From assembly GCA_900170005.1 (NCBI GenBank), contig LT827128.1, positions 434,001 through 498,000 on the forward strand: a DNA stretch of 64,000 bases. Reading direction: 5' to 3'. Source of the DNA: Gordonibacter massiliensis (ex Traore et al. 2017) (GTDB taxonomy: Bacteria > Actinomycetota > Coriobacteriia > Coriobacteriales > Eggerthellaceae). The notes beneath the pieces were generated by a model, which made no database searches, had not been told where the DNA came from, and worked only from the letters and a program-made list of their open reading frames with translations. This document shows positions 48,354 through 57,772 of the stretch, piece after piece. Position 1 is the stretch's first letter. Every line of letters begins with the position of its first letter. The translations under genes were made by a program, and so were the position numbers.

Positions 48354-48840
48354 CGCGGCGTTCTCGTCCACGGGCGCGTTTCGGGTGAACGCCCAGAAGA
48401 AACGCTTGGACGTTTGGCTCATCTACCGGTGCGCGACCTGCGGCGCGGTGTGGAACTGCTCCGTGGTGAGCCGTGCGCGGCCGGGGAGCATCGACGGCGA
48501 GGAACTGGACCGGTTCCTGGGCAACGACGCCCGGCTGGCGCTTCGATGCTCGCTCGACGCGGGCTTGCTGAAACGCAACGGCGCGCGGCGGGGCCCGGTG
48601 TCCTTCACCGTCGAGGGCCCCGTGCCCGACGACGGCGAGGATTGCCGGGTCGAGATCGACGGCGGGTCCTTCGCGGGCGTGCGGCTTGCCGAGGTGCTGC
48701 GGAAGAAGCTGGGCGTCTCGCGCAGCGAGCTGGAGCATCTGGCAGAGGCGGGGCGTGTGAGCGCCGTCGATGGGACGGACGTGCTCGCGGCCAAGCTCCG
48801 GCCGCATCAGGCCGTCATCGTGCGGCCGCAGCGGGACTGA
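48277..48840 (+). CDS. DUF1062 family protein
   Basis: 187 residues. The start MKTIAWHVAPAEA at 48277 fits the family N-terminus and follows AAGGAAGG; an upstream ATG at 48244 is less likely. CGKCG and CATCG flank the diagnostic FRVNAQKKRLDVWLIYRC, forming a zinc ribbon. The C-terminal half (RLAEVLRKKLGVSRSELEHLAEAGRV) resembles an S4-like helix pair. The function is unknown. Confidence 0.88.
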   Translation: MKTIAWHVAPAEASAALRPCGKCGADAAFSSTGAFRVNAQKKRLDVWLIYRCATCGAVWNCSVVSRARPGSIDGEELDRFLGNDARLALRCSLDAGLLKRNGARRGPVSFTVEGPVPDDGEDCRVEIDGGSFAGVRLAEVLRKKLGVSRSELEHLAEAGRVSAVDGTDVLAAKLRPHQAVIVRPQRD

Positions 48841-48856
48841 CCGGTTGAGAAGCGTC

Positions 48857-48888
48857 GGGGGAGGGGGCGAAAGCTCGCTCCCTCCCCC
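48857..48888 (+). terminator. terminator after the DUF1062 gene
   Basis: GGGGGAGGG pairs with CCCTCCCCC, extended by a weaker inner stem, and is followed by TGTTATT. It starts 16 bases past the stop and lies between convergent genes. Confidence 0.6.
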
Positions 48889-48916
48889 TGTTATTGGCAA
48901 GGCGCCGCCCGCCGCG

Positions 48917-49312
48917 CTAGTAGCCCAGCTCGTACAAGCGGTCGTCGTCGAGGCCGAAGTAGTGGCCTATCTCGTGGACGACCGTCTTGCCTATCTCCTC
49001 GACGATCTCCTCGCGCGAGCCGAAGCAACGCTCGTGCGGGCCCTTGAACACGGTGATGACGTCGGGTAGGTCCCCGTCGTAGCCGTCGGCCCGTTCGAGC
49101 AGGTTCACGCCGTCGTAGAGCCCGAGCAGCTCGTCGCCGCACGTTGCCGCGCCGAGCGAGTCGGGCGCCTCCAACGCGTCCCAGTGGTACTCGTTCGGCT
49201 CGTCCTCCACCACCACGGCCACGTTCTCGAGCGCTTCCAGGAATCGCGCGGGAATGCGTTCCAGCGCCTCCTCGACGGCGTCCTCGAACTCCTTGTCGCT
49301 CATCGCGCCCAT
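48917..49312 (-). CDS. zincin-like metallopeptidase family protein
   Basis: 131 residues from the ATG at 49312 (AAGGAGG 5 bases upstream); a frame open to 49423 has no site. The C-terminal VVHEIGHYFGLDDDRLYELGY contains HExxH and a third acidic/His position, as in the small actinobacterial metallopeptidase family. The N-terminal half is acidic and helical. No signal peptide. Substrate unknown. Confidence 0.88.
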   Translation of the reverse strand: MGAMSDKEFEDAVEEALERIPARFLEALENVAVVVEDEPNEYHWDALEAPDSLGAATCGDELLGLYDGVNLLERADGYDGDLPDVITVFKGPHERCFGSREEIVEEIGKTVVHEIGHYFGLDDDRLYELGY

Positions 49313-49595
49313 GCGCGCCTCCTTGCCTGCGGGTTGCTCGGCGCCGGCTTCCTCCGGTTCGCGCCCGCACGCCGCATTGTACCCGACAGCGCGGCGCAGG
49401 CGCGCGGTTTGCGTTCGCCGCACCGGAGAGGGCGCCGACGTTTCTGGCGGGGCGCACGTGAAGAGGTTGTGGTTTCGCGGCCTTTGCCGGTCGGGGGAGG
49501 GGCGGCCACCGCCTCAACCGTAACGTGGAACCGGCGGCGGTCGTGGTAGGATGCCCTAGAACAAGCGAAGCAACCACGCCCCCAAGGAGCAAGCC

Positions 49596-50384
49596 GTGCC
49601 GGAAGACCAGAGCAGCGCGCCGAACCCCGCCCGCACCGTGATCGACGACGAGCAGTTGAAGCGGATGATGAAGCAGAACCAACGCGGATTCCTCCAACGC
49701 AACCGCTTCCGCATGGTCACGCTCTGCCTCATCGCCCTCAACGTCGCCGTGTTCGCCGTCGAGGCCGTGCTGTCGGGCTTCCGCGTGAGCATATCGACTC
49801 GGGTGCTCGTGGAGATGGGCGCCATGTACGCTCCGCTGGTGCAGTCGGCGGCCGACCTGTACCGGTTCGTCACGCCCATGTTCCTGCATATGGACCTCAT
49901 GCACCTGGGCTTCAACATGGTGGCGCTCTACAGCGTGGGCGAGGTGCTCGAGCGCGTGCTGGGTAAGGGGAACTATCTGGCGCTCTATTTCGTGGGCGGC
50001 ATCACGGGCAACGCCGTGTCCTACGCGGCCGACGTGTTCCTGGGCGGCGGGGCCACCGTGAGCGCCGGAGCCTCCACGAGCGTGTTCGGCCTGTTCGTGG
50101 CCGTCGCCCTGCTGGGCTTTCTGCACAAGGGCAACCGTTCGATGTTCGCGCAGTACAGCAAGGGCATGCTCGGTATCATCGCCGTCAACGTGGCGTACAC
50201 CTTCCTGGTGCCGGGCATATCCGTGAGCGGGCATCTGGGCGGCGCGTTGGGCGGGCTGGTGGCCATGTTCATGCTGCCCTCCAAGAACCTGCGCGTGCCG
50301 AACGCCGTGCGGGTGGCGGTGGCCGTGCTTTGGGTGTGCGCGCTGGGCTACCTGCTGGTCAGTCGCGGGTTGCTCGCGCTCTAG
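49596..50384 (+). CDS. rhomboid family intramembrane serine protease
   Basis: 262 residues from a GTG with AAGGAG upstream. Six helices after a basic cytoplasmic head. HMDLMHLGFNMVALYSVG is the rhomboid His/Asn region, GASTSVFGL holds the catalytic Ser (GxSx), and SGHLGGALGG supplies the catalytic His in the last core helix. It cleaves membrane proteins within the bilayer; targets are unknown. Confidence 0.92.
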   Translation: MPEDQSSAPNPARTVIDDEQLKRMMKQNQRGFLQRNRFRMVTLCLIALNVAVFAVEAVLSGFRVSISTRVLVEMGAMYAPLVQSAADLYRFVTPMFLHMDLMHLGFNMVALYSVGEVLERVLGKGNYLALYFVGGITGNAVSYAADVFLGGGATVSAGASTSVFGLFVAVALLGFLHKGNRSMFAQYSKGMLGIIAVNVAYTFLVPGISVSGHLGGALGGLVAMFMLPSKNLRVPNAVRVAVAVLWVCALGYLLVSRGLLAL

Positions 50385-50685
50385 CCGCGCCGCGCACCCT
50401 GCCGGGCGCGTCGGTCGATCCTGGCCGGCAGGGGCCTGAAGTGACGACCGGTCTCCGCCGCGCGTGGCGAGCGTCGGGCGGGCCCTTCCTCGCGCCCGTG
50501 CGAACCGGCAGGTTGGCTGTGGGATCAAGCAGTTCGTTGCGCGTCGGACGTCTACCGCGCCCATGAGAACCGGCGGATCGGCGGTTTCACCGCCATGGTT
50601 CCCTTTGCGTTTCGCTTCCGCGTTGTGCCGCGCGCCGGCCCGTGCGTTTTGCTATGCTGGCGGCAGTAGAGCGAAGGAGGCGGCC

Positions 50686-51498
50686 ATGGCTGACGCGGGT
50701 GCGGTGAAGGCGAACGGAGGGCGCGTGGCGCTCGTCACCGGCGCGTCGGGCGGCATCGGGTTGGAATTGGCGCGCCTGCTCGCGGCGGACGGCTGCGACG
50801 TGGTTCTCGTGGCGCGCAGCGAGGAGCGGCTGCGCGCGGCGGCTTCGGAGCTGAAGGGCGCTTACGGCGTTGCGACGCAGGTGGTGGCGCAGGATCTTTC
50901 CGACCCCGGCGCGGCGGGCCGCGTCAAGGCCGCGGTGGACGAGCTGGGGCTTAAGGTGGACGTGCTGGCGAACAACGCCGGCTTCGGTTGCGACGCGCCC
51001 TTCGTGGAGAGCGATCCTGCGCGGCAGCGCGCTTTGATGCAGGTGAACGTCGCCGCCGTGGTGGAGCTGTGCCGCGCGTTCGCTCCCGGCATGGTCGAAC
51101 GGGGTGCGGGCGGCATCCTCAACGTCGCGTCCATGGCCGGCTTCGTGGCCGGTCCCTTCATGTCCACCTACTACGCTTCGAAGGCGTTCGTCCAAACGTT
51201 CACGCAGGGGCTGCACGTCGAGCTGCGGCTCTCCGGCGTGCACGTGACCGCGCTGTGCCCCGGCCCCGTGCGTACCGAGTTCTGGAACGCGGCCGACGCC
51301 GGCCAGACGCTGCTCGCGCACGCGGCGATGGGCGCCCCGCGCGTCGCGCGAGCCGGTTTGCGGGCGCTGCGCTGGAACAAGACGCTCTGCGTGCCCGGCA
51401 TCGTGCCGAAGGCGCTCGTGTTCGCCACGCGTCTGGTTCCGCGCAGCTGGATGGCCTACGCCGCCGCCGCGCTGCAGCTGCCGAAACGGAAGGGGTAG
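50686..51498 (+). CDS. short-chain dehydrogenase/reductase
   Basis: 270 residues from the ATG at 50686 (GAAGGAGG upstream). The cofactor loop is TGASGGIG, followed by NNAG. The catalytic Tyr and Lys lie in YYASK, with Ser in the preceding strand. The C-terminal extension (RSWMAYAAAALQLPKRKG) is basic and amphipathic, as in the YqjQ/DltE-like classical SDR group. NADP(H)-dependent; substrate unknown. Confidence 0.93.
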   Translation: MADAGAVKANGGRVALVTGASGGIGLELARLLAADGCDVVLVARSEERLRAAASELKGAYGVATQVVAQDLSDPGAAGRVKAAVDELGLKVDVLANNAGFGCDAPFVESDPARQRALMQVNVAAVVELCRAFAPGMVERGAGGILNVASMAGFVAGPFMSTYYASKAFVQTFTQGLHVELRLSGVHVTALCPGPVRTEFWNAADAGQTLLAHAAMGAPRVARAGLRALRWNKTLCVPGIVPKALVFATRLVPRSWMAYAAAALQLPKRKG

Positions 51499-51606
51499 GG
51501 CGGTGCTGGCCGCCGCTTTGGGCTCCGGGAGGCGGCGGATCCCCATGGCTTTGTTTGCTCGGATGGGAAACGGCGGTGCGGCAAGGCCCTGCCCGATTGG
51601 CTCTGC

Positions 51607-52716
51607 TCAGCTAACCCGCGAACTGCCGGGATCTCCGTCTTCTTCTTTATCGTCGAGCGGGCGCCCCGCAGTGTTTTCCAGCGCGTCGTATTGCCGCCTG
51701 ATCTCGATGCGCAGCTCGTCTTCCGACGGCAGGCTGGGTAGGCACTTCGACACGTATATCTGACGCTCGCCCTCGGGGAGCGTGTACTTCACTACGGCAT
51801 CTTTCTTGTCGGCGCACATGACCAGGCCAACCGGTGGATTGTCGCCTTCGTTCATAAGCTCGCGCGTGTAGTAGTTCACGTACATCTGCATCTGTCCGAT
51901 GTCTTGGTGCGTGAGCTTCCCCGTTTTGAGGTCAATGAGCACGAAACAGCGTGCGACGTAGTTGTAGAACACGAGGTCGATGTAGAAGTGGTCGCCGTCC
52001 AACGTGATGCGCTTCTGGCGACCGACGAAGGCGAACCCTCGGCCGAGTTCCAACATGAAATCTTCCAAGTGGTCGATAAGCGCCTGCTCGATGTTGCTTT
52101 CATGCCACGATTCGTCCTGTTTGAGGCCGAGGAACTCCAGTACGTACGGGTCGCGGATGACGTCCCCGGGTCGCTTTGGAGCGAAGTCTTCTTCTGAATC
52201 GCTGGCGAAGGCGGGCTTGCCGATGAGACGCTCGTAAGCGCGGGATTCGATCTGTCGTTCGAGTTCGCGTGTGCTCCAGTTTCCTTGAGCGCATTCTTTC
52301 AGGTAGAAACTGCGCGCTTCTTCTTGCGATACGCGCATCAACATTCGGTAGTGCGTCCAGCTCAATTCGCTACGCAGTGCGTAGCTTTTTGGAAACGTAA
52401 CATAGAATTGTCGCATGTTCTTGAGGTTTGCAACAGTGAACCCTTTGCCAAAGTCGGTGGTCATGCGCTTCGATAGCTGCTGGATCAGCTTCGAGCCGTA
52501 CTCGGCGCGCTCAAGGCCCTTCTGCTTTGCCACGATGCTTTCGCCGATGTGCCAGTAGGCTTGCACCATGGCGAAGTTCGCGGCCGAGCAGGCGCGACCG
52601 CGCGCATTCGCCATAATCTCGTGGATCTGCGCATAGAATGCGGCATCGACCAGACCGTACGCGCCTTTATCGTGCCGTCCGTCGTTGTATCGTTCGGGTT
52701 CGTTCGATTCTGCCAT
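51607..52716 (-). CDS. YhcG/DUF1016 family PDDEXK nuclease-like protein
   Basis: 369 residues. The N-terminal DUF1016 helical domain (MVQAYWHIGESIVAKQKGLERAEYG, NLKNMRQFYVTFP) is followed by a PDDEXK-type core with GDHFYIDLVFYNYVARCFVLIDLKTGKL, where Asp, Asp and Lys are placed as in the nuclease fold. Members are linked to defence islands or DNA repair. It stands alone here with its own AT-rich promoter. Confidence 0.9.
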   Translation of the reverse strand: MAESNEPERYNDGRHDKGAYGLVDAAFYAQIHEIMANARGRACSAANFAMVQAYWHIGESIVAKQKGLERAEYGSKLIQQLSKRMTTDFGKGFTVANLKNMRQFYVTFPKSYALRSELSWTHYRMLMRVSQEEARSFYLKECAQGNWSTRELERQIESRAYERLIGKPAFASDSEEDFAPKRPGDVIRDPYVLEFLGLKQDESWHESNIEQALIDHLEDFMLELGRGFAFVGRQKRITLDGDHFYIDLVFYNYVARCFVLIDLKTGKLTHQDIGQMQMYVNYYTRELMNEGDNPPVGLVMCADKKDAVVKYTLPEGERQIYVSKCLPSLPSEDELRIEIRRQYDALENTAGRPLDDKEEDGDPGSSRVS

Positions 52717-52846
52717 GCCGGCTCCTTACCTAGTTCGGGTATGTTGCGGGAGGCGGCTGAGGGGTAACGGGCCGTAGTCGAGAGAATGTGCGAAGCGCCT
52801 CCTGGTTTGCATGCTTGCCTTCCGGCACTTCGCCCTTGCTTTCTTT

Positions 52847-52914
52847 ATTATATAGTACAAAAGTTCGTAAATCAAGCTATAAAATGCGATATGCATGTAA
52901 ATTGATTTATAGCT
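52847..52914 (-). promoter_or_regulatory. promoter of the YhcG-like gene with an upstream inverted repeat
   Basis: On the minus strand TTGATT (52870-52875), 17 bases, TATAAT (52847-52852). AGCTATAAA (52875-52883) and TTTATAGCT (52906-52914) form a 9-bp inverted repeat just upstream of the -35 box. It is a candidate regulator site. Confidence 0.6.
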
Positions 52915-52957
52915 CACATGATGTGGGCGCCACGGTACGGGCGCGAAGACCCGTCGC

Positions 52958-54103
52958 TCAGTTCGCCTGGGCTTGGCCGGAGCTTGCGGGCCTCTTGAGG
53001 CGCTTCGCCTCGTACATGAGCGCGTCGAGCCGCTCGACGAACGCCTCAGGGTCGGGGCACGTCGCCGCATCGCTTCGCAGGCACCCCACGCTGAAGTCGA
53101 GCGGTCCCCAAGGGCGGGGGCGCTCGTTGACCGCTTCCTTCTCGGACTCGAGCTTCGCGGCGACGGTCTCGGGCTCGGGCCCTTCGTCGGCGTTCCACGC
53201 AACGATGAACTCGTCTCCGCCGTAGCGGACCGCGACGGACTCCTTGGGCGCGCTCGCGCGGATCGCGTCGCCCACCAAGACCAGTGCCTCGTCGCCTGCG
53301 CCGTGCCCGTGCGCGTCGTTGATGCCCTTCAGGCCGTCGAGGTCGATCATGATCCCGCACACGGCGGCGCTCTGCGCGTCGTGGAACCAGCGGCTCAGGC
53401 GATCGGCCAGCTGCCTTCGGTTGCCGAGCCCCGTCAGCTCGTCGGTGTACACCAGGTTGCTTTGGGATATCTGGTACACCATCAGCGCCGAGACGGCGTA
53501 GGAGCACGTCAGCACCAAGCTCGGGTTGGCCAGGTGAACCGATTCGGCCGCGAGGGGGATCATGGGGAACAGCACGAAGCGAACGAGGACCCCGCGCCTG
53601 ATCTCGGCGCTGTGCACGAGAAGCGCGACCAGCATGACGATGGCGCTGAGGTAGTTGAGGGCGGTGAACGCCCACATGCCCGCAGGGTTCACCTCGAACG
53701 CCCCGGCTTCCGTGATGGAGAACATGCAGCCGGTGCCGACGTTCGCGGCGACCAGGCCGAGGTTGACGACCAAGATGGCGGTGCACAGCTTTCCGAAGGC
53801 GTTGAAGCGCGTGCGGTCTCCGAGCACCGTGTAATCGACGTAGATCGCCCAGACCCAGATGACGGCGGCGTTCGCGACGAAATAGAGGCTCTTCACGGCC
53901 GTCAGCGCGCCTCGCGCCTCTTCGCTGCCGAGCAGGGCCATGTACCCGGCATCGGAGCACAAAAGGACGATGACGGCCACGACCAGCGAGAAGTAGAGCT
54001 TGCTCGACGCGCTTTTGGCGCGGGAGCCCCACATGCCTCCCACCAGAACCAGCATGAACACGACGGACAGGGCGTCGAGGGCGATGCCGACGTGAACGTC
54101 CAT
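52958..54103 (-). CDS. membrane-bound GGDEF diguanylate cyclase
   Basis: 381 residues from the ATG at 54103 (GGGAGG upstream). About seven membrane helices in the first 205 residues form an MHYT/7TM-like sensor. The GGDEF domain follows: DELTGLGNRR, MIDLDGLKGINDAHGHGAGD and RYGGDEF. The catalytic motif is intact, so it should make c-di-GMP. No EAL domain is attached. The signal sensed is unknown. Confidence 0.93.
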   Translation of the reverse strand: MDVHVGIALDALSVVFMLVLVGGMWGSRAKSASSKLYFSLVVAVIVLLCSDAGYMALLGSEEARGALTAVKSLYFVANAAVIWVWAIYVDYTVLGDRTRFNAFGKLCTAILVVNLGLVAANVGTGCMFSITEAGAFEVNPAGMWAFTALNYLSAIVMLVALLVHSAEIRRGVLVRFVLFPMIPLAAESVHLANPSLVLTCSYAVSALMVYQISQSNLVYTDELTGLGNRRQLADRLSRWFHDAQSAAVCGIMIDLDGLKGINDAHGHGAGDEALVLVGDAIRASAPKESVAVRYGGDEFIVAWNADEGPEPETVAAKLESEKEAVNERPRPWGPLDFSVGCLRSDAATCPDPEAFVERLDALMYEAKRLKRPASSGQAQAN

Positions 54104-54327
54104 GAGCCCTCCCATCCACCGCCGATGCAACCCATTGCGTACGCGCCCCATTATACGCGCCTGCGAATCTCGAACGATGGGTTTTGTGCCAGATGCCGAT
54201 CGGTTCGATTACCGTATCGTTGCGCCTTCGGAGCGCATCGGCACTCCCGTCGCGCCGTCGCTAGACTGAGGGGGTTGGACGCCTTGTCGCGGCGTTCGGA
54301 TGGTGCGGAATGCGAAGGAGGGGTTGG

Positions 54328-55779
54328 ATGGGCAAGGCTGCCAAGTCGGCAAAGGGCGCTTCCGGCGCGCTGCTGCCCGCCCTTCTGGGATGCTCGTTCA
54401 CCGCGTCGTTCGGGCAGAGCATGATGAACGCCGCCCTGCCCGAGGTGGCGCATCGCTTCGACGTTACGCTCTCGGTGGCGAACTGGCTGATCGTGGGGTA
54501 CATGGTGGTGGCGGCCACGTCCATCATGCTGTCGGCCTTCCTGCTCCGGCGCTTCGGCTTGCGCCGGGTGTTCTTCGCGGGGTGCGGAGCCATGGCCTTG
54601 GGCAGCGGGCTGGCCCTGCTCGCCCCCGATTTCCCGACGCTGTTCGGATGCCGTCTGGTGCAGGCGGTGTGCACGGGGCTGTTCTTCCCCCTGGTGACCA
54701 GCGCCATCATGACGAATTCTCCGAGCGGGAGCAGGGGGACCCGTCTGGCGCTGAACAGCGGCGTCATAGCCGTTGGATTGGCGGTGAGTCCCACCGCGTC
54801 GGGTTTGGCTTTGACGTGCTTCGGCTGGAGCGCCCTGTTCGTCACGCCGCTCGTCATGTCCCTTGCGCTGTTGGCGGCGGGGTACTTTTTGATCCACGGA
54901 GCGCGCGCGGCGGAACGCTCGTCCATCGACGTCCTCAGCGTCGTGCTCGGCCCGGTGGGCCTGGGCGCGCTCATGTACGGTCTGGGGGAGGTCACCCACG
55001 ATCCGGCTCCGTCGATAGCGGCCCTCGTCGCCGGCGCGGCGGTGCTCGGCCTGTTCGTCTGGCGGCAGCTCGTTTTGAAGGACCCGCTTCTGAACCTGCG
55101 GCCGCTGGGCCACGCGAGGTTCGCGGCGGGCATCGTGCTGGTTATGGTGGGCATGCTCACGTCCTTCTCCATGAGCATTCTGCTTCCGCTGTACTACGAG
55201 GGCGCGCTGGGGTACACGCCGTTCCTCGCCGGCTTGCTGCTCCTGGGCCCCGTGTTGGTGAACGCGGCGTTCACGTTTTTGGGCGGCAAGGTGTTCGACC
55301 GATGGGGCATATGGCCGCTCGTGCCGGGCGGCCTGGTGCTGGTGCTGATAGGGCAGGCGGGCGCGTTCTTCTCGGCGGAGGGCCTGCTGGTCGCTTTAGT
55401 GGTTGCGTCTTCGGCCGCGGTGTACGCGGGCGCGGGGTTCGTGGTCGCCCCGTCCAAGACCGCGGCGCTCGGCCAGCTGCCGCCCGACCTGTACCCGCAC
55501 GGCGCCTCTATCAACTCGACGGCCGTCCAGATTGCGTCGGCCATCGGATCGTCGCTGTTCGTGGGCGTGCTCTCGGCCGACGTGCTCAGGGACACGGCGG
55601 CGGGGCTCGCGAAGGCGTCGGCGTACGCGTCGGCGTTCGCGCACACGCTGACGATAGCCGTGGGCATCGCGGCGGCCGGCCTGGTGCTCGCGTTCTTCTA
55701 CTCCAGGGCCCTGCGAGCGCACGGGAGGCGGCACGGTTCGGCGGCCGAGCCGGTCGAGCCGCCGCACAGCGGCCGCTGA
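54328..55779 (+). CDS. MFS efflux transporter, DHA2-like
   Basis: 483 residues from the ATG at 54328 (AAGGAGG 7 bases upstream); an ATG at 54310 lacks a site. SMMNAALPEVAHRFDVTLSVANWLIVGYMV and LLRRFGLRRVFFAGCGAMALGSGLALLAP are DHA2-type helices 1-3. Fourteen helices fit the length. It is a probable proton-driven exporter. It is related in type to, but clearly distinct from, the pump at 27573. Confidence 0.9.
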   Translation: MGKAAKSAKGASGALLPALLGCSFTASFGQSMMNAALPEVAHRFDVTLSVANWLIVGYMVVAATSIMLSAFLLRRFGLRRVFFAGCGAMALGSGLALLAPDFPTLFGCRLVQAVCTGLFFPLVTSAIMTNSPSGSRGTRLALNSGVIAVGLAVSPTASGLALTCFGWSALFVTPLVMSLALLAAGYFLIHGARAAERSSIDVLSVVLGPVGLGALMYGLGEVTHDPAPSIAALVAGAAVLGLFVWRQLVLKDPLLNLRPLGHARFAAGIVLVMVGMLTSFSMSILLPLYYEGALGYTPFLAGLLLLGPVLVNAAFTFLGGKVFDRWGIWPLVPGGLVLVLIGQAGAFFSAEGLLVALVVASSAAVYAGAGFVVAPSKTAALGQLPPDLYPHGASINSTAVQIASAIGSSLFVGVLSADVLRDTAAGLAKASAYASAFAHTLTIAVGIAAAGLVLAFFYSRALRAHGRRHGSAAEPVEPPHSGR

Positions 55780-55882
55780 CGCAGGCGGGCCCGGCTTTGC
55801 CCGAGGCGGGCGCACGAGCGCTGCGATCATGGAAAGCGTCAAACCCTTCATAGTGCCTCATCGGTCGCGTGCTTTGTCCGCA

Positions 55883-57307
55883 TCATGCACCCGTGCGTCG
55901 GTATTTTTGCAGGCGGCTGTTCGGCTTGTCGGGTATCGTGCGCTCGATCAAGCCGTGTTCGAGAGCTTTGTCGAGGTAATTCCTCCTGAAATAGGTTCGG
56001 TTTGCAAGCGAAAGGCGGCTCATTAGTTCTGCTGTTCCCAGAGTGTCGTTTCCGAGCGCCTCGAGGAGCTTTTTCACTGGGTCACTGACTGGGTCACTGA
56101 CTGGGTCACTGACTGGGTCACTGACTTGATCGGTCGGTGTTTCATCGGAGTCTCTCCGGTAGTTCATGTTCTTCAGTACGACGGTGAAGCTATGACCGTC
56201 GTCGATGAATTCGGGCAGGTGCTCCTCTCGATAGTTCGCGCAGAGGGCCGTTTCCTCCCGGATCTTCCGCAGCCCGCTTCCGCGTCGCTCCATGTACCCC
56301 AAACGCTGGAACAGGTCGGCGATGACGGGATTGCGACGTTGGCTGGTCACTTTCGTCACGTCGACGTTGCGTGGAAGTGGGCCGTCGACTTTGCTGCCGG
56401 GGGACGTGATCTCCAGACGGTCGTCGTAGATGAATATCGTCACCTCCGCACCGCCTATCAAGTAGTCGCGGTGTATGAGTGCGTTCACGATGGCCTCCTC
56501 CACCGCGCGGGAGGCGTAGCTGGGCTCTTCGATACGGTTGTCCGGCGTTTTCGTCCAGCCGGTCTCGTTGTGCGTTTCGACGAAGTCCTTCCCTTGGTTT
56601 AGCAGACGCAGAAGGCATCCCTCGTACTCGTGATCGTCCAGAGCGTCCTTTGTCGAAGACGCCTTCGTCAATCCGTTCCAGCGCGTGCAGAATATTCTGT
56701 TCTGCCGCAGCAGCCATTGATCGGTCAAAAGGACGCCCGCGTTGGTGAGCTTGCCGTCAGCCGTCGCCAAGCCGAACGACACGAGGTCTTCGGGCTTGAG
56801 CGGTTTACGCAGCCGTTCGTAATAGGTCGCCTTCAGCAGGTCGAAGCTGTGCCTGTCGCATTCGAGGTCGCTCACCAGTTCGTCGAAGTGCGTTCTCGTG
56901 CCTTTCATGACGAGCGCTTTGAGCTGCGCGGCGGAGGCGGGGCAGGATTCACTTCCCATGCGGACGTAAGCGCGGTACTCGCCATCGGCCGAGTAACAGT
57001 AGGGGGCTTGGTCTCCTTCTAGTACCGAGAGCTCGACGATGCAGCAGCCGCCCTCAATGGTTGCTTCCAGCTGGAATTCTGGTGTCGGGTCGATACGGTC
57101 TTTGACAAGGCGGCCGATACGCTCGATGTCGACTTGCGGGTCGGCCACCCCTACGACGGAGTGATCGTCATCGATGCCGAACGCGATCATCCCGCCGTGC
57201 CCGTTCGCGAAGGCGCATACGGTTTTGAGCCAGCTTTTCGGGCGTGCCACTTCGACTTCGCGTTTGAACTCGCAATCGGTCGTCTCAGCGATTCGTTGGT
57301 GGGGCAT
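55883..57307 (-). CDS. AlbA_2/Schlafen-like ATP-binding regulator with an in-frame repeat
   Basis: 474 residues from the ATG at 57307 (GAGAGGAGA upstream). An N-terminal AlbA_2 domain (CEFKREVEVARPKSWLKTVCAFANGHGGMIAFGIDDD) is followed by a HATPase_c_4 domain (EEPSYASRAVEEAIVNALIHRDYL, MERRGSGLRKI). A SDPV tetrapeptide occurs four times before a C-terminal helical DNA-binding-like region (GTAELMSRLSLANRTYFRRNYLDKAL). Often annotated as an ATP-dependent DNA helicase-like or transcriptional regulator; the role is unproven. Confidence 0.88.
   Translation of the reverse strand: MPHQRIAETTDCEFKREVEVARPKSWLKTVCAFANGHGGMIAFGIDDDHSVVGVADPQVDIERIGRLVKDRIDPTPEFQLEATIEGGCCIVELSVLEGDQAPYCYSADGEYRAYVRMGSESCPASAAQLKALVMKGTRTHFDELVSDLECDRHSFDLLKATYYERLRKPLKPEDLVSFGLATADGKLTNAGVLLTDQWLLRQNRIFCTRWNGLTKASSTKDALDDHEYEGCLLRLLNQGKDFVETHNETGWTKTPDNRIEEPSYASRAVEEAIVNALIHRDYLIGGAEVTIFIYDDRLEITSPGSKVDGPLPRNVDVTKVTSQRRNPVIADLFQRLGYMERRGSGLRKIREETALCANYREEHLPEFIDDGHSFTVVLKNMNYRRDSDETPTDQVSDPVSDPVSDPVSDPVKKLLEALGNDTLGTAELMSRLSLANRTYFRRNYLDKALEHGLIERTIPDKPNSRLQKYRRTGA
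56077..56124 (-). repeat. four perfect tandem copies of a 12-bp unit inside the AlbA_2 gene
   Basis: ACTGGGTCACTG repeats four times without change and encodes the SDPV linker. Because the unit is 12 bp, copy-number change would keep the reading frame and only alter linker length. Confidence 0.85.
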
Positions 57308-57507
57308 AGGGTCTCCTCTCGGTGGTGCCATGCTGCGCTATGCCGATCGATGCGCGTAAGCGCGCTGCATGGCGGGACTGCGCGGTGCAAGCGTGAGGAG
57401 GCGCGTGCCTGTGGACTGCTCGGAGAATTCGCGTAGGAGAGGCTGGATGCATGCAGCGCTTGCGATTACCCATAGCATATCATAAAAAGAAACAAATGTA
57501 TGTATAA
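57308..57507. other. 200-base gap without a gene
   Basis: Between the AlbA_2 gene start and the candidate small RNA. The left part is GC-rich; the right part is AT-rich from 57475. No ORF is supported. Confidence 0.4.
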
Positions 57508-57509
57508 CT

Positions 57510-57735
57510 TGCTATAAATAGGGAAAAAGTTGTGTTCGACAGCGGTTGTCGAGTTTCGAACCCGGGCTTAGGCGGATCGAAATCGATTGCGTGAAAAATG
57601 CTCACCTGCGACGACGACCGCCGGTTGGCAAAAGGAGCGTGAAAAAGCATCCGCAGGCCGGTTGAAGCGGCCGCGGTTCTCTCATACTGTTCAGTTTGCA
57701 GGAAAGGCGACGGCATCCGTCGCCTTTCCTGTTTT
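57510..57735 (+). ncRNA. candidate small RNA ending in a strong intrinsic terminator
   Basis: An extended -10 box TGCTATAAAT at 57503-57512 precedes about 220 bases with no ORF. They contain local inverted repeats (CGACA/TGTCG near 57540; TTTCGA/TCGAAA near 57554-57583), and then the terminator at 57700-57730. No known RNA family was recognised (not tRNA, tmRNA, SRP or RNase P by eye). Confidence 0.35.
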
Positions 57736-57736
57736 T
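57700..57736 (+). terminator. intrinsic terminator
   Basis: AGGAAAGGCGACGG pairs with CCGTCGCCTTTCCT (14 bp, CAT loop) and is followed by GTTTTT. It is the best rho-independent terminator in the window, yet the nearest gene upstream reads away from it. Confidence 0.85.
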
Positions 57737-57772
57737 CGACCTGGCCCTATGTTCGGGATGTGAAGAAATAAA

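Noticed and set aside
56077-56124. Short regular repeats resembling a CRISPR fragment
   Set aside because: The units are contiguous with no spacers and lie inside a protein-coding frame.
57542-57621. tRNA-like T-arm (GGGTTCGAAAC) on the minus strand, with a partly matching acceptor stem
   Set aside because: No D arm or anticodon arm can be formed and the T stem has a mismatch; it is probably chance within the candidate small RNA region.
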